Translations under genes and position numbers: made by a program | The notes under the pieces: model-generated | What the model saw: only the letters and a program-made list of their open reading frames with translations | Database searches by the model: none | What the model was told of the DNA's origin: nothing | Shown here: piece after piece, positions 1 to 8,190 of the stretch | How the letters are laid out: every line of letters starts with the position of its first letter | Numbering within the stretch: the first letter of the stretch is position 1 | NCBI GenBank assembly: GCA_000447185.1 | Contig: KE647143.1 | Span: 3,467-17,467 of the forward strand | Source: Vairimorpha apis BRL 01 | Taxonomy: Eukaryota > Microsporidia > Nosematidae | DNA: 14,001 nt | Direction of reading: 5' to 3'

Positions 1-27
1 TATATATTAAATTATTTATTTTAAAAT

Positions 28-1251
28 ATGAACCTGACGATTGAAAAACCTAGTACGCTCATAAAAATTGCAAAAACTCAAAATAAAGAGCAATTAATTA
101 ACACAAATATTTATAAAAATTTTCAACATGAAGGTATAAATTTTTATAATATAAATTTATCAAATTCTCAGTATGTTTTAGACGAATCTAAAATTTTAAA
201 TGATTTATCAAACATGCAAGGTAAATTTGAAAATGACATTAACGAAACTAAAAATAAAAAATAAAATTATGGAAATTACAAAATCTAAAAAGTTTGAAGC
301 CAAAAGAAATAATAACAAATAATTTTACTTTTAGTCCATATTTGTTGAATTCTAATATTGATCAAATTTTTATTTTTTCTACATTAAAATTTGATCTTAG
401 AGTAAAAAATTTTATTATTTTTGATGATTATATAATGGTTTATTTTTTTGTTTGAGTGATTCTTTATCATTTTATAGACAATATTACCATTTTTTTGAAT
501 TGTCATTTCAAGTAATTAATGATTGGAGATCTAATTCTTTGGATAATTTATTAGAGCAAGAAAAAAAATATTTATTTTCAAAAAAACCATTTGATGAAAA
601 AAATGATTTTAATTATTTAAATGAAATAAAATCTGAAAAAACAGAATATGGAAGAAAAAGATTTTTTTCACAGGTAGAATATTTTAATAATCTAAAATCT
701 GGTTTATCAAAAGTCGAAATTTTGCAAATGATAAATGATTTAGATAATTGTAATATCGATTTTGTATTTAAAGATACAAAAAAACTCGCAGTTGGTAGCA
801 AATCTAATAAGATAATGCAAGATGCTATCAAAATAATGTCAGGTGATGAAATATCTAAAACTTATGATTGTCTGGAATATGACATAGTTCCAATATGTTC
901 TACTAAACATGGTGCATATACGATTCAAACACTTTTAAATTATTCAACAAACAAACATCATAGAAGATTAATTTCTAAGTACTTTAAAAAAGAAGGAGAA
1001 TTTTTATTAGCTCATGACATTGGAAATTATACATTTCAAAAATTACTAACTTTTGATCCAAATCTAGTCCGAAATTTTTTTTGTCTAATTTTGAGGATGT
1101 TTTGAATTCTGAGCTTGGATTTAAAGTTTTTAAAAGATGCAGTGATCATTTAGAAAAATGTAAAAATGATATTATGAAAATACTTTTACAACGGTCAGAT
1201 ATTCCTGATGCAACAATTAATCAAATAAGAAATATTATTGCACATTTGTAA
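28..1251 (+). CDS. Pumilio-repeat (PUF/Nop9-like) RNA-binding protein, interrupted by three apparent frameshifts
   Basis: The gene reads through three frames. Frame 1 runs from ATG 28 to a stop at 262-264, frame 3 continues from about 258 to about 449, frame 2 from about 450 to 1105, and frame 1 from about 1081 to the TAA at 1249-1251. Each switch falls on an A or T run (256-261, 443-449, 1075-1082) and is explained by one missing base, which would give about 408 residues. The C-terminal half carries alpha-helical repeats of pumilio type: KHGAYTIQTLL (near 905-940) and DIGNYTFQKLL (near 1015-1050) match the conserved helix that contacts RNA bases, and a weaker repeat, SNKIMQDAIKIM, precedes them. 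The family binds single-stranded RNA, either regulating mRNA (PUF) or acting in pre-rRNA processing (Nop9/Puf6). I cannot decide which. The N-terminal third has no recognised domain, so joining it to the repeat part is an inference. No ATG supports a start at 452, because that codon is TTG. Confidence 0.7.
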
Positions 1252-1264
1252 ATTATAATTTATT

Positions 1265-2937
1265 TTATATTTTGTACGTATCTTTTATAATTTCAACACA
1301 ATCATTATAAATCTTCTGATTTATAAATAATTCATCAAATTTTGTTTTAATTATTGAAGTAGAATTTATACAAGTTTCTAATAATAAAATAGCAGAATAT
1401 ATGTCTTCTTCATCTACATTATGTTTTCCTAAAATTTTTGCATGTGACTCCGAAATACGCACTAAACTTTCAAGCATACGAACTGTATTAAATTCATTTG
1501 GTCCTTCCGTTGATTTTCTTTTTAAATAATAAGTCAATAATTTATTTGACATATTTTCACTAATTTTAACATCATTTTTTCTTATATGTTTAATAAATTT
1601 TTTTAATTTATTAATATTCCATTCATTATTAGATTTTTCTTTAGTTACAATATATTGACGATTTAAAATTACATCTGCAATTTTAGCATCTTTACATTTA
1701 TCTTTTGTATCAAACATACCAAATATTAAATCAAACCTGCTTACTAAAGGTGTACTTATACAAGTATTTTCCGAAACCGTTTTATTATTTTCATATTGAT
1801 AACGAATATTACATGCTGCAATTATAGAACATCGTGCATTAAAAGTTGTAAGTATTCCGGCTTTCGCTACACTCAATGTTTGTTGTTCCATAGCTTCTAA
1901 CAAACCGCCTTTTTCATTAATTTTTAATTTATTAAATTCATCAATACAACAAATTCCCATATCAGCTAGTAAAAGAGCACCTGCTTCAAGAGACCAATCT
2001 TTTCCTTGTTTAATTGCACAAGATGTAAGACCTGCGTTACTTGTTCCAACACCATTTGTTAAAATAGACGGAGTTATTAATTTTGAAGTAGTATTTAAAA
2101 AACAAGTTTTTCCTGTACCAGAATCACCAATGAGTAAAACGTGAGAAATTTGTCGAGTTTGATTAGTAATTTTTTTTCTTCCTTGTGTTCATTAACTAGT
2201 ACTAATAAAAGACCTAATTTTATATTTGAATAACCATAAATTTCAGTAGTAAATGAATTAATCAATATTTTTCTTTTTTCAAATGATGAAAGATTATTAA
2301 AATCCAAAAAGCAATCTAAAAAATCATTATCATTTTCTTCATAGTTCTCTATTTTTGAAATATGTAATGCTTTAATATTTAAAGCAGTTTGAATTTTTTC
2401 ATTATTTTTTAAAACTTTCCATTTTAAAGATAAAATTCCAACAACAATAACTTCTTGACCTGCAACAAAAAGTCCTGCATTATTTCCTTCTATGTTAATT
2501 TCATATAGATCAGTGAATTTATTAACATTGCCAATATTTTGTATTTTAATTGATTGTGTCTTAATGGATTCATTAAGACATTCTTTTTTAAAAACAGAAT
2601 TTGACCCACATGTTTCACATAAAATCAAACCTGGCTTTTCGTAAAAAAAGCCTATAGAATTACATTTTAAACAATTATATTCTGTTTTGATATTTTTCAA
2701 TAAAACAGGACCAGTTCTTATAATTGTTCCTTTAACTCCTATAATTTTATTAATATTAGCAGATTGCATAAAATTATTTCTAAATAAAACGTAAGGTATT
2801 CCAGTAAGTGTTTTATGATAAATTGATGGATGATTATTAACATTCAAAACAAGTTGATTTGCTAATTTTGGATCATTATTACATAATTCCAATAAATTAA
2901 TTATATCAGATTCTGGTAATGCATTTAAAGTAAGCAT
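1265..2937 (-). CDS. MCM9: MCM9-like helicase (MCM N domain plus AAA+ ATPase), one frameshift before Walker A
   Basis: Starts at ATG 2935-2937, with CCC 6-8 bases upstream. Residues 1-60 form the MCM A domain. A zinc finger has C89xxC92 and C107xxC110, and an OB fold follows, with KGTIIRTGP near residue 70 and VGILSLKWK near 190. The frame breaks at the eight-base T run at 2170-2177. Adding one base continues straight into Walker A GDSGTGKT (2105-2128), then LEAGALLLADMGICCIDEF (Walker B, around 1933-1985), EAMEQQTLSVAKAG, sensor 1 IIAACN and arginine-finger motif SRFDLI. The lid region contains NTVRMLESLVRISESHAKI. The repaired length is about 557 residues. The tryptophan after the OB-fold GIL, the CCIDEF Walker B, the LLETCINS segment and the sequence after it resemble MCM9 more than MCM2-7 or MCM8. 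MCM9 works with MCM8 in homologous recombination and DNA synthesis at repair sites. The long C-terminal tail of animal MCM9 is missing. It ends 13 bases from the pumilio gene, tail to tail. MCM is certain; the MCM9 subfamily is likely. Confidence 0.88.
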
Positions 2938-2942
2938 TTTAA

Positions 2943-2945
2943 GGG
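2943..2945 (-). promoter_or_regulatory. CCC start-proximal motif of the MCM9-like gene
   Basis: On the minus strand the sequence AAGCCCTTAAA directly precedes the ATG at 2937. A CCC or GGG triplet shortly before the start codon is a described feature of microsporidian genes. It is one of very few C clusters in this A/T-rich spacer, and it recurs before the kinase gene and the gene at 13527. Confidence 0.45.
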
Positions 2946-3047
2946 CTTGAAAGAAAATAAATTATAAAATTTACACATCTTTTTTAAATTTTATTAATTA
3001 TAAAAATTAAATTTTAATTTTACCATTTTAAAATATTAATTTACATT

Positions 3048-4001
3048 TTATTTAAATTTCTTTAAGTATTCATAAGGTTTGTCTATAACCTCGTTTAAAT
3101 ATATACTTTCATCCTCTTCACTTTCTTCGACATATTCATAATCAGAAGATAAATATTTTTTAGGTTGAATTGGAGGAATCATTTTTAATAATTCAATTTC
3201 ATCCCATTTAATTCTTTCAAAAAATGGATGATTTTTAATATCTTCAAAACCCCAATATCCTAATCGTTCTTGTCTCTTATTGCTTAACAATTTTTTTATT
3301 AAATCGCCGGCCAAAACACTAATATAAGGAGGTATTATAAATTTAGAATCTAGAATTTTTTTATAAATCCTATTAGTGTCTCTATCAAAAAAAGGTGGAT
3401 CTCCGGTTAGCATTTCATATAAAATAACTCCAAACGACCAATAATCACTTTCTAATCCATCGTCTTCATTTAACAATTTTTCAGGCGACATATATTCTGG
3501 TGTACCAGAAATTATATGAGACTTTTCAGTATCGTTTACAGCAAAACCAAAATCCGTTAATTTAATATGACCACATGGATTCAATAAAATATTTTCTGGT
3601 TTTAGATCTCTGTATAATAGTCCACGTTTATGAATATACTCTAAAGCACTTAATATTTCTACAGCAAAAAATAATGTGGCATACTCACTAAACCTACCAA
3701 ATCTTCTAAGCCAATAAAAAAGTTCTCCGCCACTTACGTAATCTAAAACTAAACCTAGATATCTTTCATTTTTTACAAGAGAAATAAGTTTAGTAATAAA
3801 AATATGACCGTTAACCATTTTTAAAGCATTTATCTCATTTTCAACTTGATCAGCTTGTCTCATTAATAGTAATTTACGTCTATTTAAAATTTTTGTTGCA
3901 AAATATACAGGTTTTTCTTTTTTTGCAGAGACTAAATATACTTTACCAAAAGCGCCTGCTCCAATTTTTCTGATAAAAACCAAATTTTCAATTTCTAACA
4001 T
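3048..4001 (-). CDS. AGC-family protein kinase, cAMP-dependent protein kinase (PKA) catalytic-subunit-like
   Basis: Complete 317-residue Ser/Thr kinase. The glycine loop is GAGAFG (14-19), the ATP lysine K37 (in FATK), the helix-C glutamate E56, the catalytic loop YRDLKPEN (130-137, catalytic D132), the metal-binding DFG 150-152, and the APE equivalent SPE 172-174. After the kinase core, WDEIELLKMIPPIQPK and the acidic DYEYVEESEEDE (288-298) align with the PKA C-tail (FDDYEEE region). The end, PYEYLKKFK, takes the place of the usual FxxF tail. This supports PKA over other AGC kinases. PKA phosphorylates cytosolic and nuclear targets when cAMP releases its regulatory subunit; no regulatory subunit is in this window. 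Oddity: the activation-loop threonine (PKA T197) is replaced by I164, while S161 lies at the T195 position. The start is the only suitable ATG and has TACCC upstream. It lies 110 bases upstream of the MCM9-like gene on the same strand. Confidence 0.9.
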   Translation of the reverse strand: MLEIENLVFIRKIGAGAFGKVYLVSAKKEKPVYFATKILNRRKLLLMRQADQVENEINALKMVNGHIFITKLISLVKNERYLGLVLDYVSGGELFYWLRRFGRFSEYATLFFAVEILSALEYIHKRGLLYRDLKPENILLNPCGHIKLTDFGFAVNDTEKSHIISGTPEYMSPEKLLNEDDGLESDYWSFGVILYEMLTGDPPFFDRDTNRIYKKILDSKFIIPPYISVLAGDLIKKLLSNKRQERLGYWGFEDIKNHPFFERIKWDEIELLKMIPPIQPKKYLSSDYEYVEESEEDESIYLNEVIDKPYEYLKKFK

Positions 4002-4009
4002 AAGTTAAT

Positions 4010-4012
4010 GGG
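4010..4012 (-). promoter_or_regulatory. CCC start-proximal motif of the PKA-like kinase gene
   Basis: On the minus strand TTTTACCCATTAACTT leads into the ATG at 4001, placing CCC 9-11 bases upstream. It is the second instance in the window of the microsporidian-type start signal and supports the chosen start. The surrounding spacer is otherwise A/T only. Confidence 0.45.
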
Positions 4013-5321
4013 TAAAAATTATTTTTAATATTAAAATATTTGAACTTATATTTTTTTTAGTGCAATATTAAAGAAAAATTAAACTTGAATAAATTTTTTA
4101 TTTTACATATTAAAATAATTTTTTTAATTAACTTTCCAAAATAATTTAAATTTTTATTATTTATATAAAATAAAATATAAAGTAAAATTATATATTTTAA
4201 ATAGATTTAAATATAAAATAACGCAATATTATAAAAATATCTTTTTATATTTTAATTTATAAAATATTTAATGCAAAAAAATACAATAATTGCGAATATT
4301 AGTATTTTAGATGAAATTAATTTATATTATAATTTAAAAAGCTTATTATTTAAGATACAATATACACATACAATTTATTAATTGATTAAGTTGTATTATA
4401 AAAATTGTTTACGAAAAAATAAAATAAAAGTTTTATATATTTATTGTTTGAACTAAATTTTATAAAATTATTTTTTAGATAATAAAAATTAATCAATAAG
4501 TTTATTTAAAATTCTTATAACTTGTTAATTATTAATTAATTTTATAAATTTCTAAAATTTTATATTCATAAAACAATATTAATATTTTAAAATACAATAA
4601 AACTTTAAAATTTTAGTTTTAAATAATTAGATATTATCTTATAATTAACAATATATATTACTTAAAAAAACTTATTTACAATTATAAAAATTTCAAATTT
4701 ATATTTCAAAAAATATTCTAATTAATATAAAAAGGTACTTTTTAAATTTTATATTATTATAATATAAACATTTAAAGTAATGTATATTAACTAAAAAATA
4801 CATTTAAAGCAATATTAATAATAATTTATTGTGTACATTAATTTAGCATTAAAAAAAATAAATACAATTATTTTATTGTGTTAACATAAAAAAAATTATT
4901 TATTTAATAACGTTGTAATACCAAAAATTATAATTTAAAAAAAAATACATTTTAGGTCATAACATTTATTTTTTAATTTTTATTACCAATAAAAATAGCT
5001 TTTTAAAACGTTTAATTTTATTTATCAGAAAAATAAACTATTTGTTTTTTTTGTTACAAAAGATATAATTAGTTCATCAAATGCAATATATAAAAATGTT
5101 ATATTATTGTTTTAAATTAAAAATAATAAATTCTAAATGTATTATTTTTAAATATCATCTAAATAAAAATTACTAATATATATACTTTTAATTTTATAAA
5201 AATATGTTTGACGTTTGAAATTTAAAAAAAATTGTTCGTCAGTTGATTATTTTTATTTTTGATATTCTCCTTTATTTATCATTTAATTTATAAATTCAAG
5301 TTGCAAAGTACTTTTTCAAAA
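4013..5321. other. A/T-rich spacer without recognisable genes
   Basis: About 1.3 kb of nearly pure A/T between the divergently oriented kinase and Sel1 genes. All six frames are closed by frequent stops, and I see no tRNA, rRNA or coding motif. Homopolymer runs and short A/T repeats dominate. Both promoters should lie here. The only GC-containing patches near the Sel1 gene are TTTGACGTTTG (about 5208), TTGTTCGTCAG (about 5232) and ATTCTCCTTTAT (about 5264), any of which could be part of a promoter. Confidence 0.6.
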
Positions 5322-6518
5322 ATGAACGTACCAAGATACAGGCAAGAAAAAAAACTTTTTCGATTGTATGAAAATGACATCAATAACGACAATATTAAAA
5401 AATTTTGTAAATTTTTAAATATATTTATAGATACTTATGAAGATGAAAATAGTTTAATGAGACATACCTTCATTACATATGATCCTTTTATTGAATTAAA
5501 TTCTACAATAATCGAATGTAAAAAATATTATAAAATTGTTTTTAGCAAATTATCGAATTTTGTAGATAATTACAAATCATTTTTAAATAAACCAAAATAC
5601 ATTGGAAATATAATTGCATATATGGGATATATTTATGAGTATGGACTTTTTGATATAAGTTATAATAAAAATACAGCTTTCCAATATTATAAATTAGCAG
5701 CTAAAGTACATTCTCCTTATGGTACTTTTAAATTAGCACAATGTTATGAAAAAGGTATTGGATGTGAAAAAAATATTCAAAAATCTTTATTATTTTATAA
5801 ATGTTCTGCAAAATTAGGATGTATACAAGGATTACATACCTTTGGAACAATTTTATTACAGAATAATTTAAAAGGTGAATTCGTTGAAGAATCTGCATGT
5901 TTTTATTTACAACTTGCTATTAAAAAAACAAAATTAGAAGAATATCCATATGTTTTTTACGATTATGGTAGATATCTAGAATATAAATTAAATGATAAAT
6001 TTATCTCACAAGTAGAATATTGTTTTCAAATTTATTTAAAAGGTTCGGAAATTGAATGTCCTAATTGTCAATTTAGAGTTGCACAGTGCTTTGAATTGGG
6101 TAATTTAAATATATCTATAGATATTGCTCAATCTTTAAAAATGTATATAAAAGCAGCATTTAACGGACATGTTGAAGCACAATTAAAAGTAGCACAAATT
6201 ATTATTGAAAATGAAAATTCAACTATATTTGATTTTTCAAAGGCTTTTAAATATGCCTTTAAAGCTGCCGTAAAAGAAAATTGTATTGCTATAAAACTTG
6301 TTTCGATTTTTTATGAAAAAGGTATAGGAACACCTAAAAATTTAAATGCATCTTTATGGTGGAATAAAATTTTTGAAATTGTAAAGAAAAAGAAAAATTT
6401 AACTCTAAATTCACCGATTTTTGAAAAATTAGAAAATGTTATCATTCAAGATGATATTCCATTACAACCTGTTTTTGTAAATAATATAACAACTGCTAAT
6501 GCTTTAAAAGTAAAATGA
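5322..6518 (+). CDS. Sel1-like repeat protein, Skt5/Chs4-type (chitin synthase activator-like)
   Basis: Complete 398-residue protein from ATG 5322, in context CAAAAATG. The frame is open for 21 more codons upstream, but only to a TTG, so the ATG is preferred. Residues 1-95 are a charged helical region with no known domain. From about 98 to 356 there are tandem Sel1 repeats: AFQYYKLAAKVHSPYG (119-134), KLAQCYEKGIGCEKN (137-151) with SLLFYKCSAKLG (155-166), a diverged pair to about 245, FRVAQCFELG...SLKMYIKAAFNGHVEAQ (251-287) and IFYEKGIGTPKNLNASLWWNK (329-349). Order and spacing, including the segment EEYPYVFYDYGRYLE (206-220), resemble fungal Skt5/Chs4, which activates and localises chitin synthase at the plasma membrane. 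A role in spore-wall chitin deposition would fit a microsporidian but is inferred. The C-terminus, ALKVK, lacks the CAAX prenylation box found in Skt5/Chs4. Another Sel1 adaptor function cannot be excluded. Confidence 0.85.
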   Translation: MNVPRYRQEKKLFRLYENDINNDNIKKFCKFLNIFIDTYEDENSLMRHTFITYDPFIELNSTIIECKKYYKIVFSKLSNFVDNYKSFLNKPKYIGNIIAYMGYIYEYGLFDISYNKNTAFQYYKLAAKVHSPYGTFKLAQCYEKGIGCEKNIQKSLLFYKCSAKLGCIQGLHTFGTILLQNNLKGEFVEESACFYLQLAIKKTKLEEYPYVFYDYGRYLEYKLNDKFISQVEYCFQIYLKGSEIECPNCQFRVAQCFELGNLNISIDIAQSLKMYIKAAFNGHVEAQLKVAQIIIENENSTIFDFSKAFKYAFKAAVKENCIAIKLVSIFYEKGIGTPKNLNASLWWNKIFEIVKKKKNLTLNSPIFEKLENVIIQDDIPLQPVFVNNITTANALKVK

Positions 6519-7489
6519 TTTACTCTTTACAAATTCTGTATTATTAATTTTGTAAAAATTAATATGTATTTAATCTATACTAAATTAAATTTTCTTTTGT
6601 AATTTCACATTCAAATCATTTATCTTAAAATTCTATTTTAAAATTATAATATGAGAAATGATATTCTTTTTGAAATGTATAAAAAGTTTATAGCTTTTTA
6701 TTATTTATAAATCTTTAAATTTTAAATATAATTCTTATTTATTGTATATCTTTTAAAATGCAAATTATTTGAAAAAAATATTTGTAGTATTAATTTATGA
6801 ATTTTATTAAGAATTTTTACTTTTAAAATTAAGAAAATTGTGTATAAAAATTTTATTCTATTTTTAATAACCATTTAAAAAAAATGCTTAATTTTATGTA
6901 AGAATAATTTTTAGCAAAAAAAATTTATAAAACTTAATTAATTCTCAAAAATATTTTTAAACCAATAAAAATAAATTATATTTTGAAAATCATTATTTTA
7001 TATAGTAATGTTATATTGTTATGATAATAGTGAGTTATTTTTGATTTATACAATTTAAATTTTATTTAAAGATTTAATAATTAAAAAATTTAATTATCTG
7101 ATATGTTTATTTTTTTTATATCATCATATTATTATTTTTTATAAGACAAAAAAAATTATTATATGTATATATAGTTTTTAAAAAATTAGAATTTTACTTT
7201 AATATATGAAATTTTTAATTTTTTTTATTGAATTAAAATATTTTTAGATTAAATTTATACAGAAAAAAAAATTAAATTTGATAACTTTTAATTATTATAA
7301 AACACATTTTCATATTATAAAGATAATAAATCAAAAAAAATTTAATTAAAAATTTCAATAATCATTTTTTCTATTTAAAATGAATAAATTAAAAACTATA
7401 TTTGAATATTAATTATAGCTTAGTTACTTTAAAATCTAAAAATATTAAAAAATATTAAAAAAATTAAATTTTAATTAAATTTTATATTC
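6519..7489. other. A/T-rich spacer without recognisable genes
   Basis: Almost 1 kb of A/T-rich DNA between two genes on the same strand. The longest ATG frames are around 20 codons, such as the one at about 6651, and look random. No RNA gene, GC-rich patch or clear long repeat is visible. The short near-repeat AATATTAAAA occurs twice in tandem at about 7441-7460, which is expected by chance at this composition. Confidence 0.6.
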
Positions 7490-7529
7490 TTTCTCCTTAT
7501 GTTAAAGGAATTAATTACTAAAGGAGAAA
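7490..7529 (+). repeat. Inverted repeat / potential hairpin upstream of the four-span membrane protein gene
   Basis: TTTCTCCTT (7490-7498) and AAGGAGAAA (7521-7529) are perfect 9-base inverted arms around a 22-base spacer, 49 bases before the ATG at 7578. The arms contain G and C in a region that is otherwise almost only A/T, so chance pairing of A and T does not explain them. It could be a protein-binding site in the promoter or an RNA stem in the 5' leader. The left arm resembles the CTCCTT stretch at 5266-5271, upstream of the Sel1 gene. Confidence 0.5.
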
Positions 7530-7591
7530 AAAATAATTGGTTGATTTTTCTATTAAAAGATTTTTTATTTAATAGACATGAAAGCGGATGA
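7499..7591 (+). other. Short upstream ORF (30 codons) overlapping the start of the membrane protein gene
   Basis: ATG 7499 lies in the loop of the inverted repeat. It opens a 30-codon frame (begins MLKELITKGEKNNW) that ends at TGA 7589-7591, 14 bases inside the main coding region and in another frame. If the transcript begins upstream, translation of this frame would reduce initiation at 7578. Microsporidian leaders are often very short, so the frame may not be transcribed at all. Its length is only modestly above chance. Confidence 0.25.
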
Positions 7592-8141
7592 AGTAGGCGA
7601 TAAAGTTCAACAAGAAACACAAGAAGCAGAAAAAAAAGTACAAAATACTATTAAAAAAGTTCAGGAATCAAAATTAAGTAGATATCTTCCTACAGAAATA
7701 AAAGAAGTGAAAATTAAAGATATTGTAAAACTTTTAATGCTTTCAATATTTTCGAATTTTCTTCCTTTATATATTATTTTGGGAGGACCATGGCCAAAAT
7801 ATATTAATTTTTTACGATATATCTTTTTTCCTTTGTTTATAGTATTGTTTTCTGTTCAAGTTTTTTTGGGAATTATTACATATATTACTTGTATAGAAGG
7901 TTTACATATATATTTAACAATAGCAACTGTTCTCAAATCAGCTTTAGTATTAGTTTTACTTACAATTATTGAATTTAAATTTAGTTTTTTGCAGTTTTTT
8001 ATAATTTTTACTTACCTCGCATGGCATACTGCTTTAGATATAGCTTTTTTGTATTATATTGCAATTTTATTAAACAATGAAAATTCAAAAACATATGATG
8101 AACATGGAGTTGAAATAAAAAAGGATAACGAAAAAGTTTGA
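7578..8141 (+). CDS. Predicted membrane protein with about four transmembrane segments, family not recognised
   Basis: A complete 187-residue protein whose family I do not recognise. Residues 1-46 are polar and charged, strongly helical and probably coiled coil (QQETQEAEKKVQNTIKKVQ). Hydrophobic spans follow at about 48-69 (ending LGGPWPKY), 80-104, 108-131 and 136-165. The tail from 166 to 187 is charged and polar. There is no signal peptide, so it probably sits in an internal or plasma membrane with both termini in the cytosol. The third span is interrupted by LLTIIEFKFS, and the fourth contains the polar stretch WHTALD. I considered the TB2/DP1/HVA22 (Yop1) family, but its W-x-x-Y-W signature is absent. 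The ATG at 7578 is the first in frame after a stop at 7554-7556. Upstream lie a 9-base inverted repeat and a short overlapping ORF, and 14 bases after the stop there is a possible hairpin. Confidence 0.8.
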   Translation: MKADEVGDKVQQETQEAEKKVQNTIKKVQESKLSRYLPTEIKEVKIKDIVKLLMLSIFSNFLPLYIILGGPWPKYINFLRYIFFPLFIVLFSVQVFLGIITYITCIEGLHIYLTIATVLKSALVLVLLTIIEFKFSFLQFFIIFTYLAWHTALDIAFLYYIAILLNNENSKTYDEHGVEIKKDNEKV

Positions 8142-8155
8142 CATAATAAAAAAAA

Positions 8156-8190
8156 TTTAACTTTTTTATTCCAATCTTAAGAAAGTTAAA
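8156..8190 (+). terminator. Possible 3'-end hairpin after the membrane protein gene
   Basis: TTTAACTTT (8156-8164) and AAAGTTAAA (8182-8190) are perfect 9-base inverted arms around a 17-base loop, beginning 14 bases after the stop codon and followed soon by a T run. It could mark the transcript end or just be an A/T-rich chance palindrome, since each arm has a single C or G. Eukaryotic termination does not usually need such a structure. Confidence 0.25.

Noticed and set aside
452..454. TTG as start codon of the pumilio reading
   Set aside because: A eukaryotic nuclear gene should start at ATG, and the frame upstream of the T run at 443-449 gives a plausible continuation.
613..831. 72-codon open frame on the minus strand inside the pumilio gene
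   Set aside because: It is antisense to a reading with clear pumilio repeats and shows no domain of its own.
28..1251. Calling the pumilio gene a pseudogene
   Set aside because: All three breaks are single bases in homopolymers and the intervening protein is well kept, which fits sequence error better than decay.
2946..2985. Upstream extension of the MCM9-like protein (MCKFYNLFSFKPLK) with a further missing A before ATG 2937
   Set aside because: It is possible, but the ATG at 2937 has the CCC motif just upstream, and the extension carries no conserved residues.
5259..5321. N-terminal extension of the Sel1 protein from TTG 5259
   Set aside because: No ATG in the extension; ATG 5322 has a good context and is followed by a normal charged N-terminus.
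7578..8141. TB2/DP1/HVA22 (Yop1/REEP) assignment for the membrane protein
   Set aside because: The hydrophobic pattern is similar at first glance, but the family's conserved aromatic and charged signature is missing.
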